Origin: Rhyzopertha dominica | Lineage: Eukaryota > Arthropoda > Insecta > Coleoptera > Bostrichidae | Assembly: GCA_025024175.1 (NCBI GenBank) | Contig: QCXZ01000053.1 | Location: 12,896,001-12,960,000 of the forward strand | Reading direction: 5' to 3' | DNA length: 64,000 bases | Part shown: piece after piece, positions 10,850 through 21,049 of the stretch | Layout of the letters: each line of letters opens with the position of its first letter | Position numbering within the stretch: the first letter of the stretch is position 1 | Position numbers and translations under genes: made by a program | Notes under the pieces: generated by a model | Databases searched by the model: none | What the model saw: only the letters and a program-made list of their open reading frames with translations | Told to the model about the DNA's origin: nothing

Positions 10850-12505
10850 CACTTTAACAAGGTCCAGGAACAAAACATATTTAAATTTGAGAAATTTAAT
10901 CCCATCAAACACAATAAGTTCAAATCATACAACATGGTTAAAACCAACATCAACAACACTGTGATAAACCTGTTAAAAAAGTGTGTTCCAGATGCTGCCG
11001 TAAATATTTTAGCGAAGGGGATGAACTTTGCTGTAACGCCACGGAAAATTCCAAAAGTGGAGATAATGTCATCTGTGGAATCTTGTATAAGACTGCTTCT
11101 TAAAAATCAAGCGGATAAGATGGATGTATGCCAGCCCATTAGAAATGCACGTACGCCCAAGGCTAATGTGACATGTGAGGAAATGAAGGCTTTTAAGGAT
11201 TTGAATACAGATAAGTCCAATATAGTTACTAGAGCAAATAAAGGTACAGCCACAGTAATTTTAGATAGAACAGATTATGAGAATAAAATTAGAGAATTGT
11301 TAGATGAGGAAACATATCAAAAACTATCCTGAGATCCTACTTAAAAAAATTCCAAAATTTGTAGTGATCTTATCAAAAGTTCGAATCTTTCAAATGAGAA
11401 GTCTCTTTTAAGTGTTTCCGATTGTAAGGTACCTAAATTGTATGGTTTGCCAAAAATCCATTAAACCAATGTCCCGTTAAGACCCATAGTCAATACGATT
11501 GGCAGTTTTTGTTTCAGATTGGCAAAATTTTGTGCTAACTATTTCAAACTTTATGTAGGAAAAACCAGTAGTTTCATAAAAAATTCTTCAGACTTCATCA
11601 ACATTATAAAAGGTTTAAGTATTTCAGAAGGCGGTATTTTAGTTAGTTTTGACGTGGTTTCTTTATTTGCTAAAGTACCCATACTTGAAACAATAGATAT
11701 AATCAAAGCCAAGCTTAATAGAGATCCCCTAGGTGACACGTTAGCCAGATTATTTGAACACTGTTTAAAATCAACTTATTTCTTATGGAACGACAATTTT
11801 TATGAACAAAAATTAGGTTGTGCAATGGGATTCACTTCTAAGTCCTGTAGTGGCCAATTTGTTTATGGAAAATTTTGAAGAGGTAGCGATCAAACAGTAT
11901 TCAGTTTAAGCCCAAATGTTAGTACAGGTATGTAGATGACACTCTTGTTATTTGGCCGCATGATATAGAAGAGTTAGGTAGGTTTCTAAATCATTTGAAC
12001 AGTCAAAATCCGATATAAAATTCACTATGGAATTAGAGAGTAATGGTAGTTTACCTTTCTTGGATGTCCAAATTTACAGAATAAACACTGGACATTTAGG
12101 ACACAAGGTTTACAGAAAACTAACAGACACCGACAGATATTTACATGGCACATCTCACCCCCCCCCCCTCTCTCAAAAGAGTAGTCTTATAGGACGTTAT
12201 TTGTTAGAGCACAAAGGATCTCAGACGAAAGTTCTTTACGAACAGAAATATATCATCTTAAATCAGCGCTAGTGAGAAACGGTTACAGCAATAAGAATAT
12301 TTGGTCAGTTTTTAATCAAAGTGCTCATCCAAATCAAGTAAATTCTCAGCCAGAATAAGGTAAATTAAAGTTGAGTTGGCCTTATGTACAAGGCCTTTCG
12401 GAAAAATTAAAGAGGATGCTTAGAAAACATGATATTTTAGTTGTTGATAGTACGTATAATAATTTAGATATTTTAAGTTCCACTAAAGATAAATTACATT
12501 TAGAG
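10850..12505 (+). pseudogene. Penelope-like element, reverse transcriptase
   Basis: Penelope-like elements encode a reverse transcriptase (RT) related to telomerase, usually followed by a GIY-YIG nuclease. The pieces here occur in order on the plus strand: an N-terminal block with NFAVTPRKIPKVEIMSSVES (about 11025); GLPKIH (11450) and LRPIVNTIGS (11480) in another frame; RT motif A in VSFDVVSLFAKVPI (about 11640-11690); motif B in GCAMG (11817); catalytic YVDD at 11929-11940 within YVDDTLVIWPH; then LPFLDVQIYR and YRKLTDTDRYLHGTSH (12050-12160); and the connector LSWPYVQGLSEKLKRMLRKH (12370). Several stops and frameshifts separate these, including a stop at about 11332, and a run of about twelve C near 12160. 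The GIY-YIG domain is missing: the frame breaks at a tRNA-like sequence near 12506. It is inactive. Confidence 0.85.
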
Positions 12506-12575
12506 GGGATTGAACCCGGCACCTTAGGCATAGTAGGCGAGCACGCTATCTAGTACATCACGACCGTTGTCCAAA
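12500..12575 (-). other. tRNA-like sequence (A and B box) at the PLE break
   Basis: On the minus strand, TAGCGTGCTCGC (12548-12537) resembles a tRNA/SINE A box. It is followed about 20 bases later by GGTTCAATCCC (12516-12506), an exact B-box match. The T-stem pairs over three positions only and no clean acceptor stem is seen, so it is not a functional tRNA gene. The downstream side is PLE coding sequence, not a SINE body, which is odd for an intact SINE. Confidence 0.4.
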
Positions 12576-13738
12576 TCTACTAATGACTGATTCAAATTGA
12601 CGTACCTACCCAAGGATTTGAATCGGTAAACTGTGTACTTTAAACCCCACTAGAAGGCGAATTAATGCATGACAATATCACAAGATTTTTAACTCGCAGC
12701 TTCTATTTTTGTTTGGCTGTTGCAGTAGCTTTATAAAAACGCAATTTTTCAGTGCGATTTTAGCCTTTTGTCTCATTAACTTATTGTCGCACCCTTCTTT
12801 CGATCGGCACTGCGGAGTGACAAAAAGCCTTCATTAGTAAACACGTAATCCACATAATCGGACCCGAAAAAATTACCGAATGCGAAACAAACATTCATTT
12901 ATCACCTGGCGTGGAGGCGTATAATGTTAATCAATTAACGCGGCCGCTCATTGTCGTTTTTATGCCCGATCGAGGTGGGCCTTTCAAAGTAATGAACGGA
13001 TCGAAGGTGCCCATGGGTGATGTATGGAAAATTAAAACCCACGTTGGCGGGAAAAGTGAAATGAAACGCGTTGGCTGTGGAAATGACAGCCTGCCCGCGG
13101 GTAAACGGAATTGATGCGAATATATGTATGAATTTTTGCAACGTTTACTCGCGGAAATTAAAACGTCTCCGTAAATGTCAGACAGAGTGGTTTCTGTATT
13201 TTGCAATAGAGAGGAAATCAGAAATTTTAGTTTTCGAAGAAAAGCACTGAGACTGGCATGCGGTATTTTAAGATTTTGTTAGTTTGACGTTAACTTTAAA
13301 GTATCACATTTTAGTGACACTTCATGTATTTAAGAGAAAAGGAATACGTTATACTTGATCTCACATTTCAACAGTGAATTATACAATTCTGTATTTCATG
13401 ATTACGATACTTTTGTAGTTTAGTTGCTGTATTGCGAATAAACAATTTCAACGATTTTATGGAATTATCTATTTCCTCGGTTGATTGACAAAAGGTGTGT
13501 GAAACCTACCTTCGGACTAATTAAAATGTTGTTTATACACATCTGGCTTTCAAGAATTTCTCTTACTATTCGCATTTATGCAATAAGGATTTTAGGTTGA
13601 TTATACTTTACATTATTTGTTGTAAAAATCTTGAAAGCGTATACATTTATATGAATATTCCATTACTATTATATCAGAATTTTTAAAAATTGTCTGTTTG
13701 AAAAACTACAATTGAATAAACAGCTAACTAACTAACGT
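12576..13738. other. Intergenic with a GC-rich island
   Basis: No gene recognised. The island at 12800-13200 is listed separately. Confidence 0.45.
12800..13200. promoter_or_regulatory. Candidate conserved non-coding island
   Basis: GC-richer than its neighbours, repeat-free, and open in more than one frame on both strands (67, 68 and 91 codons), which is what composition alone would give. Words such as TTTTATGCCC and TAATGTTAATCAATTAA are compatible with homeodomain-type binding sites. A coding exon is possible but no domain is recognisable. Confidence 0.3.
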
Positions 13739-13850
13739 CCGGTTGCACAAACGTGGATCATATTTTATTCGAGTTTAATCGGTAGGTAGTCGTTGCTATA
13801 ACAACACAGTGGATTAAACTAGGTTGTTTGATCCTTCTTTGTACAATCGG
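13739..13850. mobile_element. ~112-bp hairpin MITE
   Basis: Left end CCGGTTGCACAAACGTGGAT; read from the right end CCGATTGTACAAAGAAGGAT. The inner parts, including GTTTAATC and a GTAGTCGTTGCTATAACAAC block, also pair, so almost the whole element folds back. No coding capacity. Target duplication not clear. Confidence 0.6.
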
Positions 13851-16199
13851 GCCATCGTACTGATGCTGTTTTGACAATTGAAGGGTGTGTGTCAAGTTTC
13901 GTTTTGCGAGTATTGAATATAATATTATACGTGTAAATCTAACCTCAATCATGTTGAAATTGTGGTTATCACAACATCAGAAGAAAGTTACCATTACTTG
14001 TAAATATTTGCATATTAAACTAAGTCCAGTGTGCCTACAACACTTCATTGTCATAGGATTAACTGTAAAGTCTAAATTGTGATTATCACAGCGACATACT
14101 TTGTCTTGAGTTACTCTCAAGCTTGTTGCGACTAGCAGTCCCCTCTAGTAGCTACATACCACCAATAATGTAAGTACGTCAATTTTGTAGTAATTATTAC
14201 TATAAAGTAGTTGGCTGTCCTAATAGTTACCCCAACTTAGTAATAGTAATAATTCTTATTTTAGTGTAATATTTTAAAAGTAATACGTGCGGTTACTTGA
14301 CAGAATAATTGGAAACCTTTTTATTAATTCCTGAATTGCTTTCATCCCTCCAGATATAGATAATAGTTAGCAAAACCACTTAGATAAAGAAAATTTGTAG
14401 CTATTAAGACGGTTCCCCGATTAATATTAAGCTTCCGGATACCTTCGAAGCTCTCCTTGCAGAGCAGCCACTTTATAAAATTAATGCGACTGGTGGAAAT
14501 GCCGAGTTCCAGAGAAACTATCCGCTTCGTAACTTTATTACACTTTAATTAGATGGACTCGTTTTAAAATGTTGAGCGCGCAGGATCATGTCCACTGGCG
14601 AGCGCAATATGTTTCTTTAAACTGCACGGTCGTGCTACATGTTTTCTGGGTTGTATGTACCAGAGTACAAACTGAACAATCAGTTTCTAGTTTAACTATG
14701 TAATTGAGGCTATCTAGATTATATAGGTAACTGATATAAATAAAAGCATGCCCCTTAGTGTCTCTTAGTCTGCCACAATGCATTGTTATTTTCATATAAG
14801 TACAGGTACAGAGCTACATGCACTATAACTTCCAATATGCTTCCGTAGGTGCGCCTTGGCTGACGGGCACGTTGAATTGTATGATAGCATGCAGGAACAA
14901 GACGAAATACAAAAAGCATATTGATCAACATATAGAACTTTACGCAATATGGTAGTGTTAGCTGTACGTAAGGAGAAAAAGCGGCATACTTGCAATATAG
15001 TCAAGGTTAGGAGAATGCAAAACATGTGGAATGCTATAAAAAAAAGTTGGGTATAAACTCTTCGGTAACGGTAATAACATACCATACCATTTACGTGATA
15101 TATTAATCAAATAAACCAGTACTTCGCCTAATAATTCTCTTTTGACACCTGCAAAATACTTGATTAATTGATTGAACCAGCGCACGGCATTTCTGCTGCC
15201 CTCCGATATACTGGCGGACCGGTTACGTTTACTCTGGGTTGGAGGGGTGACAGGCTTGTTGCTAGTGAGCTCCTACATAACGCATGTTATGGAAAGCTGA
15301 GGACTGGAATGGGAAAGTTTGCAGGGTGCATTCAGCCAGTAAATGCTTTCCTTAGGTGTTTTCGTTTTAAATGTTGACAAGTTCATTGTTTTCCTCCTTG
15401 TGAGAGATGACGTTTGAAGTTATGTAGAGATTTAGGACCTCTTCATTTATTATTTTCTTGTCTTTCGTGATGGTGTCGACGCTTCTTTAGGTTTTTTCGC
15501 ATGTGTCTATCCGTTCGTTCCCTAAAGTTGTGTAATGTTGTTCTACGGGATACATTGTGACGTCACAGAGGCTTAGCAAACGAAACAAATGCATATGTTC
15601 AAATTGTCGTAGCACGCGCGAATAGGCATGTTTCACACCTCGGGAGCTGTTGTAATTTTTATGCAAAGCTCATCCAGAGTGACCAATTTATTCATCTAAA
15701 TATTGCAATTGAAATTCGCTTGTTTTAAATTAGTTTTACCTGTGACGCGATATAATGCAAGGCAATAACACGTTTGTGTCGACATTTACATGTTATTGTA
15801 AACATTTGGCGTTGTCAGCTGTTTTGGTTGAGGTTACCATAGCTTGCCAACAAAGTGGTTTTGTGATGCCTTAGCAAGGCTTCGAACTCTGTTGGACAGA
15901 GTATTATAGAGATCAATACTGACGCCAAGCCAACAGCCCAACAAATGATATTTTAGCAACGTCACAGATTAAAGAACACTTACCAGATGCGGCTTCTTTG
16001 ATCTTTCGCAAAGGGCTACGGGCGCACAGTGGCGTGGCAGATAGCATCAATGTATCATAGTATTTAATATATAGCACGAATAGTTTTCAACCGCAATATC
16101 TAAAGATTGCTTTTCATGCAAAATGAAATATGATTATATTGACAATAACTAAATACAAGTAAATCAACCGACAATTGGTTTATTTTTTTTGCATTGCGT
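13851..16199. other. Intergenic
   Basis: No gene recognised. GC-richer patches at 14410-14600 and 15170-15340 have no clear coding signature. TGACGTCA-type words occur near 15560. Confidence 0.45.
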
Positions 16200-16312
16200 G
16201 TTGGTATTAGTGCAAACATGGTATAAACCTATGCCATTGAACTTCGCCATTTTGGCTAATTGTCATAGCTTTCTTTTTTTTCGTTTGGTTTTTTTGTACC
16301 CAATAAAGGATT

Positions 16313-16376
<64 letters not shown>

Positions 16377-16384
16377 CATCATCA

Positions 16385-16415
<31 letters not shown>

Positions 16416-16446
16416 TATTATTATCATTATTATTATTATTGTTATT
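16200..16446 (+). mobile_element. Probable LINE 3' tail with long (ATT)n
   Basis: Sequence ending CCCAATAAAGGATTGT runs directly into (ATT)n with a few ATC interruptions at 16314-16446. The LINE at 63.3 kb ends the same way (TTAATAAAGTGT then ATT repeats), so this is best read as the 3' end of a strongly truncated LINE copy. A plain microsatellite is the alternative for the ATT part. The 100-codon frame through it (poly-isoleucine) is an artefact. Confidence 0.5.
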
Positions 16447-18759
16447 TCCCGTAAGCTACCTACTATGCATCAAACTTTGTGTATATTGTAATTTGTACTT
16501 AGTAGTTTTTATAACCAATGGTCAATGGCAATACAGCGTACATGATGATTTTAGTATTTACCCCTATAACTCTATTAAAAAGGTACCTTTATCTAACCTA
16601 TAGGTTTTTAAATCGTAGTAAAAGTTATATGTGAAAACGAGGTAAAATGATCATGTTGTGTAGGTAGATACCTATGTATATCAGAATAGTGCTAGACAAA
16701 AATTTTTTTTTAACATTTTTCTTATAAAACAATTGTTTCTATATTCGGCAATGTAAGAAAGTATTTTACAATCACTTTCTTCTAATTAATTATAATTGTA
16801 TGATGGAAGTAGGTAACTAAGTTTTGATTTCAGCTGCAACGCACTAGGTTTTAATTGCACAAAAAGCATTATTAGATTCAATTTAATATTTTGGCCTGAC
16901 AAATAATTAATAAAATACAATAACACAGTCGAATCAATTAGTATAATTACTACGAAATCAACAAGCCATCTTGCGTGGGTACATATATACTATGAAGGTT
17001 ATAGCGCAATACATTAATTTGTATGCATTTTGTTGTCAATTATAACCAAGTGTGATGGAGCGGATAGCAAAATTTAGTTACTTGCATGATCAACTTGATA
17101 CCATTATTTATAAAAAATCTCTCAAATTAATTAATATACAAAAATATATACTTTTTACATCACCGTATGTAAAAAGATTATAAAAATCTGATAAAGAATG
17201 GTCATTTTGACATATTTCTACCAACACAAATATATTATCGCATATAATTTCAGTACGGCTTACAAATGTATTTGGTGTGCTGCACTGTTATTTTAAAAGA
17301 AAAAGTTACAGGGGACAAATACCGAAATACCAAGCTTAATCACCCGTAACCTCCACCGTGTAACTGTAGAAGATATATCTCAAGATATTTACGATGCAAT
17401 TTAGTTGTAAATACTTCTAATATCACCTTTAATGGCATTCTTGTAAAAGGAACATATCGGGATTTCAAACATATTAGGATTACCACCACTTATCAGAAAA
17501 CCGAGACTAAGTAGACCGAGACCGAGACCAAAGAAACCATGCATTTCCGAGACCGAAGCAATAATTATTTCAGAATGAGACTATATCTCATTAAATATTA
17601 TTATAAAAAATGCATAACGTAACCCTACTTTTATAATTCAATATTAACTATTACCTTGACTGCCGTTAAAAAATGCAGTTACTCAACAACAATTTTAACC
17701 GGAAACGTACAAAACCAAACATAAAAACATAAACCGAAAATGTGAGAGGAGCATGTGCTGCGTATTTTTCCACCAATTGTAGTTATTTACTTAACAAAAA
17801 GTTTCGACAAGTAAGATCGTGTGATCGGGGCATTTAAACTGGTGTGCATTAATTATTTCTCTCACAAATAGGTTTCTTCGTCTTATTTTCTCATCTGGCA
17901 AATTCTTTTTAATCTGTGGTAACGTCTCAACTTGGCTCCAGCTGTTCCCGTCCAATGTGATTGCAAAAAGCGTGGTTTCCAACGTTAACCGCTTTGTACA
18001 TCGCATATTCAATTGAAAAATTAATACAAAATTAGACGTTAAAATAACTAAAATCGCTAAAGGAGATATATAACAACTATATGATTTATTTCATTATATA
18101 GTTCAAACTCATTAAAGCTGGAAGTATGTTTTAAATACGTATGTGGAATTTGCTGACGGATCGAGAGACGTGACAACGTTAATTTTGGAACGTCAGGCAG
18201 ACGCTGATAGGTTGTGCACTGTATGATGTAATATTTTCCCGCTATTAAAAATGTAGTCCTATTTTCATATGACATTGATTTATCCTAAAAATCAAATTAC
18301 TTATTTCTGGCATAGTTACCAGCAAAAACGCAGAGTTTGATGCTGGTGATCCAAGCCACAACGTTAACGTCAGCATAATGCTCCTTGCGCTCTTCAACAC
18401 TTTGTATCAGGTAGACTGTAATCTCATCGTGCACATATACACATGCAGTTTGTAGTTTTCACAAAAAAGGTGTTTTCAAAAAGGAATTTCGGGCATCCGA
18501 GTAATTTTTCGTGGAACCTTCCAAATCAGCGGCCTTTTGTCACTGTTTTATTTTTTGTAGTTTGCAATAATTTATTTGGCTTGGTTTCACCGTAAATGTC
18601 GAAAATAAAAGCCTACTTAGAACCTAAACTAAAATTTTTGCTGGAAACAATTAGTGTTTTATTAGTACCACGTATTAAGAAAGATCGTTCATAATATTAT
18701 AGATGCAAACTTTCTGTTAAATCTACCAGTTCTATCGACAGAACTTTCCTATCCTGCGA
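16447..18759. other. Intergenic, nothing recognised
   Basis: AT-rich. A short GACCGAGACCGAGACC tandem at about 17513-17530. No gene or element end seen. Confidence 0.45.
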
Positions 18760-19060
18760 TTTTGGTGACACGTAGTTCGTTCATTAACCGAGGAAGGTAC
18801 AGCTACGTCGAGCAGGAAAAAAGGATTCAACCTGATTCCGCTTGTGGAACAGGACTCGTACGAGACAGTATTAAATTAAATTAAGGACGAAATCGGGGGA
18901 ATTTACCGAAGAACTTCGGCAATTACGGGGATCCGATGCGGACGTAATGTCAAGCTGGTTCTTAGCAGGTCGGAACCAGTTCCGGTGTACGCTCTAATGA
19001 AATTAATGATTGTGAACTGATACTTGGGAAGAAAATCTGCAGCTGGTAAGGTAATCAGTG
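18760..19060. promoter_or_regulatory. Candidate conserved non-coding island
   Basis: About 300 bp, GC-richer and repeat-free, with no open frame of note. Inference from composition only. Confidence 0.25.
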
Positions 19061-19910
19061 CCGCGGCACGAGTTTATACAAATTTCGAATTCGTATTTGT
19101 CAACTTTAATTAGTTGTTTCTGTTAATATTCCTGGGGCAAATTTGTCGTATTTTCTAATTAAAGCTGGATTATACTCACAGCAAAATATATATGAGCAAA
19201 TTACCAGGACTCGAGCTTTAAATTGTGCAAACTGGTGAATGAGTAGCTAAGCTATAGAATGTGTACAGAAAAGTTGTTATTTTGTGTAAATTAAAAAAAG
19301 GCAAATTATGATAAAAGTATATATTTATCATTATTTATCGTTATTCTAACGAAAAGACCCCAGAAAAGTTGTAATCTACAAAGTCAAGCTTACTTACCTA
19401 AAGCCAAGTTAAGCTAACGAAAAAGTAGATCTGCATTACAACAACGGCAAACACAAATAGTATAACATTTTGACAACACGCATATTAACCATTAACCTCC
19501 ATTACAAGTTAGATACATATCTACTTTATGACCAACTGCTAAAGTTATAAAATTACTTAATTCTCATTAGTAAGAAGAATACGTCTAGTGAACAAGTAAC
19601 ACCTCGCCCTCCTGTCAGATGTACGAATGCGACATTAATTATTGTAACGTAGGCGGTTCTCCAGTAGATTTGTATAGTGCCCCACTTATAAGATGAAAAA
19701 ATAAGATGCGAGATAAGAAGGTTGCTGGGAGGCAGTGATGAGCGTTTACGCGTAAATTTTAATATTCTGCGCTACACGCGGAGAAAAAGTGAGTACATTT
19801 GACCGACTCAGGTCTCCAAAGTGCTGTTCACAGCACGATTGCCCTGCTTAGTCTGGTCTTCTGGTCCTAATTAACTTATGCCGAAACAGCTTATTCTTGA
19901 AATAAATCAT
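19061..19910. other. Intergenic, nothing recognised
   Basis: AT-rich. No gene or element end seen. Confidence 0.4.
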
Positions 19911-19999
19911 CTGCCCTGATCAAACCATTCTCACACTACGACGAATTTCGCCCTGTTGGGGCTCATCAGGCAGGGTAGAGAGTAAATTGACCAAAGCAG
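19911..19999 (-). ncRNA. Hammerhead ribozyme, set C
   Basis: Minus strand: core CTGATGA (19969-19963), stem II GCCC/GGGC with loop CAACA, then GAA (19949-19947). Stem III is minimal (A-U plus one G-U pair) with predicted cleavage after C at 19940. Stem I starts C-G, G-U, U-A, C-G, with a mismatch and further pairs. An outer helix of about 13 positions (19911-19923 with 19987-19999) closes the structure imperfectly. All conserved core bases are intact. Downstream on the plus strand (about 20012-20030) is a GATGGCA...GGCATC hairpin resembling one in the set A element. Confidence 0.65.
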
Positions 20000-20596
20000 C
20001 CCGTCCGCTTAGATGGCACTGATGGCATCTACCCCCGTATTCTGATATGCACAAGTTATTGTTGTTTAGACATTTGTCTAGTTAACTTAATTACATCAAG
20101 GTAGTGTTTCGTTTAATTAACAAGGTATAATACTAAAAATAATAATAAGATACAAAATAATACTGCTCTCTGAGGCGTTTTGAGCAGTACTGACGATGAA
20201 CACTATTAAAAATCTAAATATTTCTATATTTTTGTTTATCTACACAATGCTAGTTTCTACAGTAGACCTTAAAAATAGAATATTACATAGTATACGCATA
20301 TATAATAGTGTAATCTACATCCCGCATTTTACGCAACAATTAGTGGATGCAAACGTCAAATGTTAATATCCCCATACGATTTGCGGCGAACTGTACCGAA
20401 ATTAAACAGTAAAATCACATAAAACGCTATGGAAATACCGACCAGATACCAAAAATACCAACGCTGTTTGGCACTTGCCTCCCAACCACCATTTTTAAAT
20501 CACGCGTTCAGCCCGACTGGTTAGAGCACCTTCAATTTAATGTTAAAACTAAATTATACGGTAAAAAGTCCTGATAGTCTTACACCGCTGATAACT
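20000..20596. other. Intergenic next to HHR elements
   Basis: No gene. The first ~40 bases likely belong to the set C HHR repeat. Confidence 0.4.
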
Positions 20597-20734
20597 GTCA
20601 GGATACAGGTTACTTCCTTTAGGAAGTAGTACCCGTTAAGGCAGCTAGGTAATGCTGACAGATGGCATTGCCATCCTAAATTCTTACTTTCATCATACCA
20701 TTGCTTTGGTATATAAGCAAAACCAGTTCTATGC

Positions 20735-20830
20735 CGTGCTGTCTACACTATACCTAAACTGCACTGATGAGCTGTAATGACAGCGAAATAGATCTATCTG
20801 CAGTTGGTTGAGGTGTAGACAACACAGCAT
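20735..20830 (+). ncRNA. Hammerhead ribozyme, set A copy 1 (intact core)
   Basis: Core CTGATGA at 20764-20770. Stem II is GCTGT/ACAGC (20771-20775 with 20780-20784), loop AATG. GAA follows at 20785-20787. Stem III is the self-complementary ATAGATCTAT (20788-20797), cleavage predicted after C20798. Stem I inner helix is AACTGCA/TGCAGTT (20757-20763 with 20799-20805). An internal loop (about 8 and 7 nt) separates it from a perfect outer helix GTCTACAC/GTGTAGAC (20741-20748 with 20813-20820). An internal loop in stem I facing loop II is the usual place for the tertiary contacts of fast natural hammerheads. Every catalytic base is present. Confidence 0.85.
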
Positions 20831-21049
20831 AGACATGCATTTTAATGTATGTTGGTTCTTGCACTCCAGCAAAAAGTGCCGTGGGGGCCTGTTGTCATAT
20901 TGAAGTATGCAGTTGCATGCCAATTTGTCAGGCTACAGGTCACTTCCTTTAGGAAGTAGTACCCGTTAAGGCAGCTAGGTGGCTTTGTCATCACGTCAGT
21001 GTAATGCTGACAGATGGCATTGCCATCCTAAATTCTTACTTTCATCATA

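Noticed and set aside
12931..13206. Overlapping 67-91 codon frames on both strands
   Set aside because: Open in several frames because of GC-rich composition; no domain or splice context.
16189..16491. 100-codon frame rich in isoleucine
   Set aside because: It is a translation of the (ATT)n tract.
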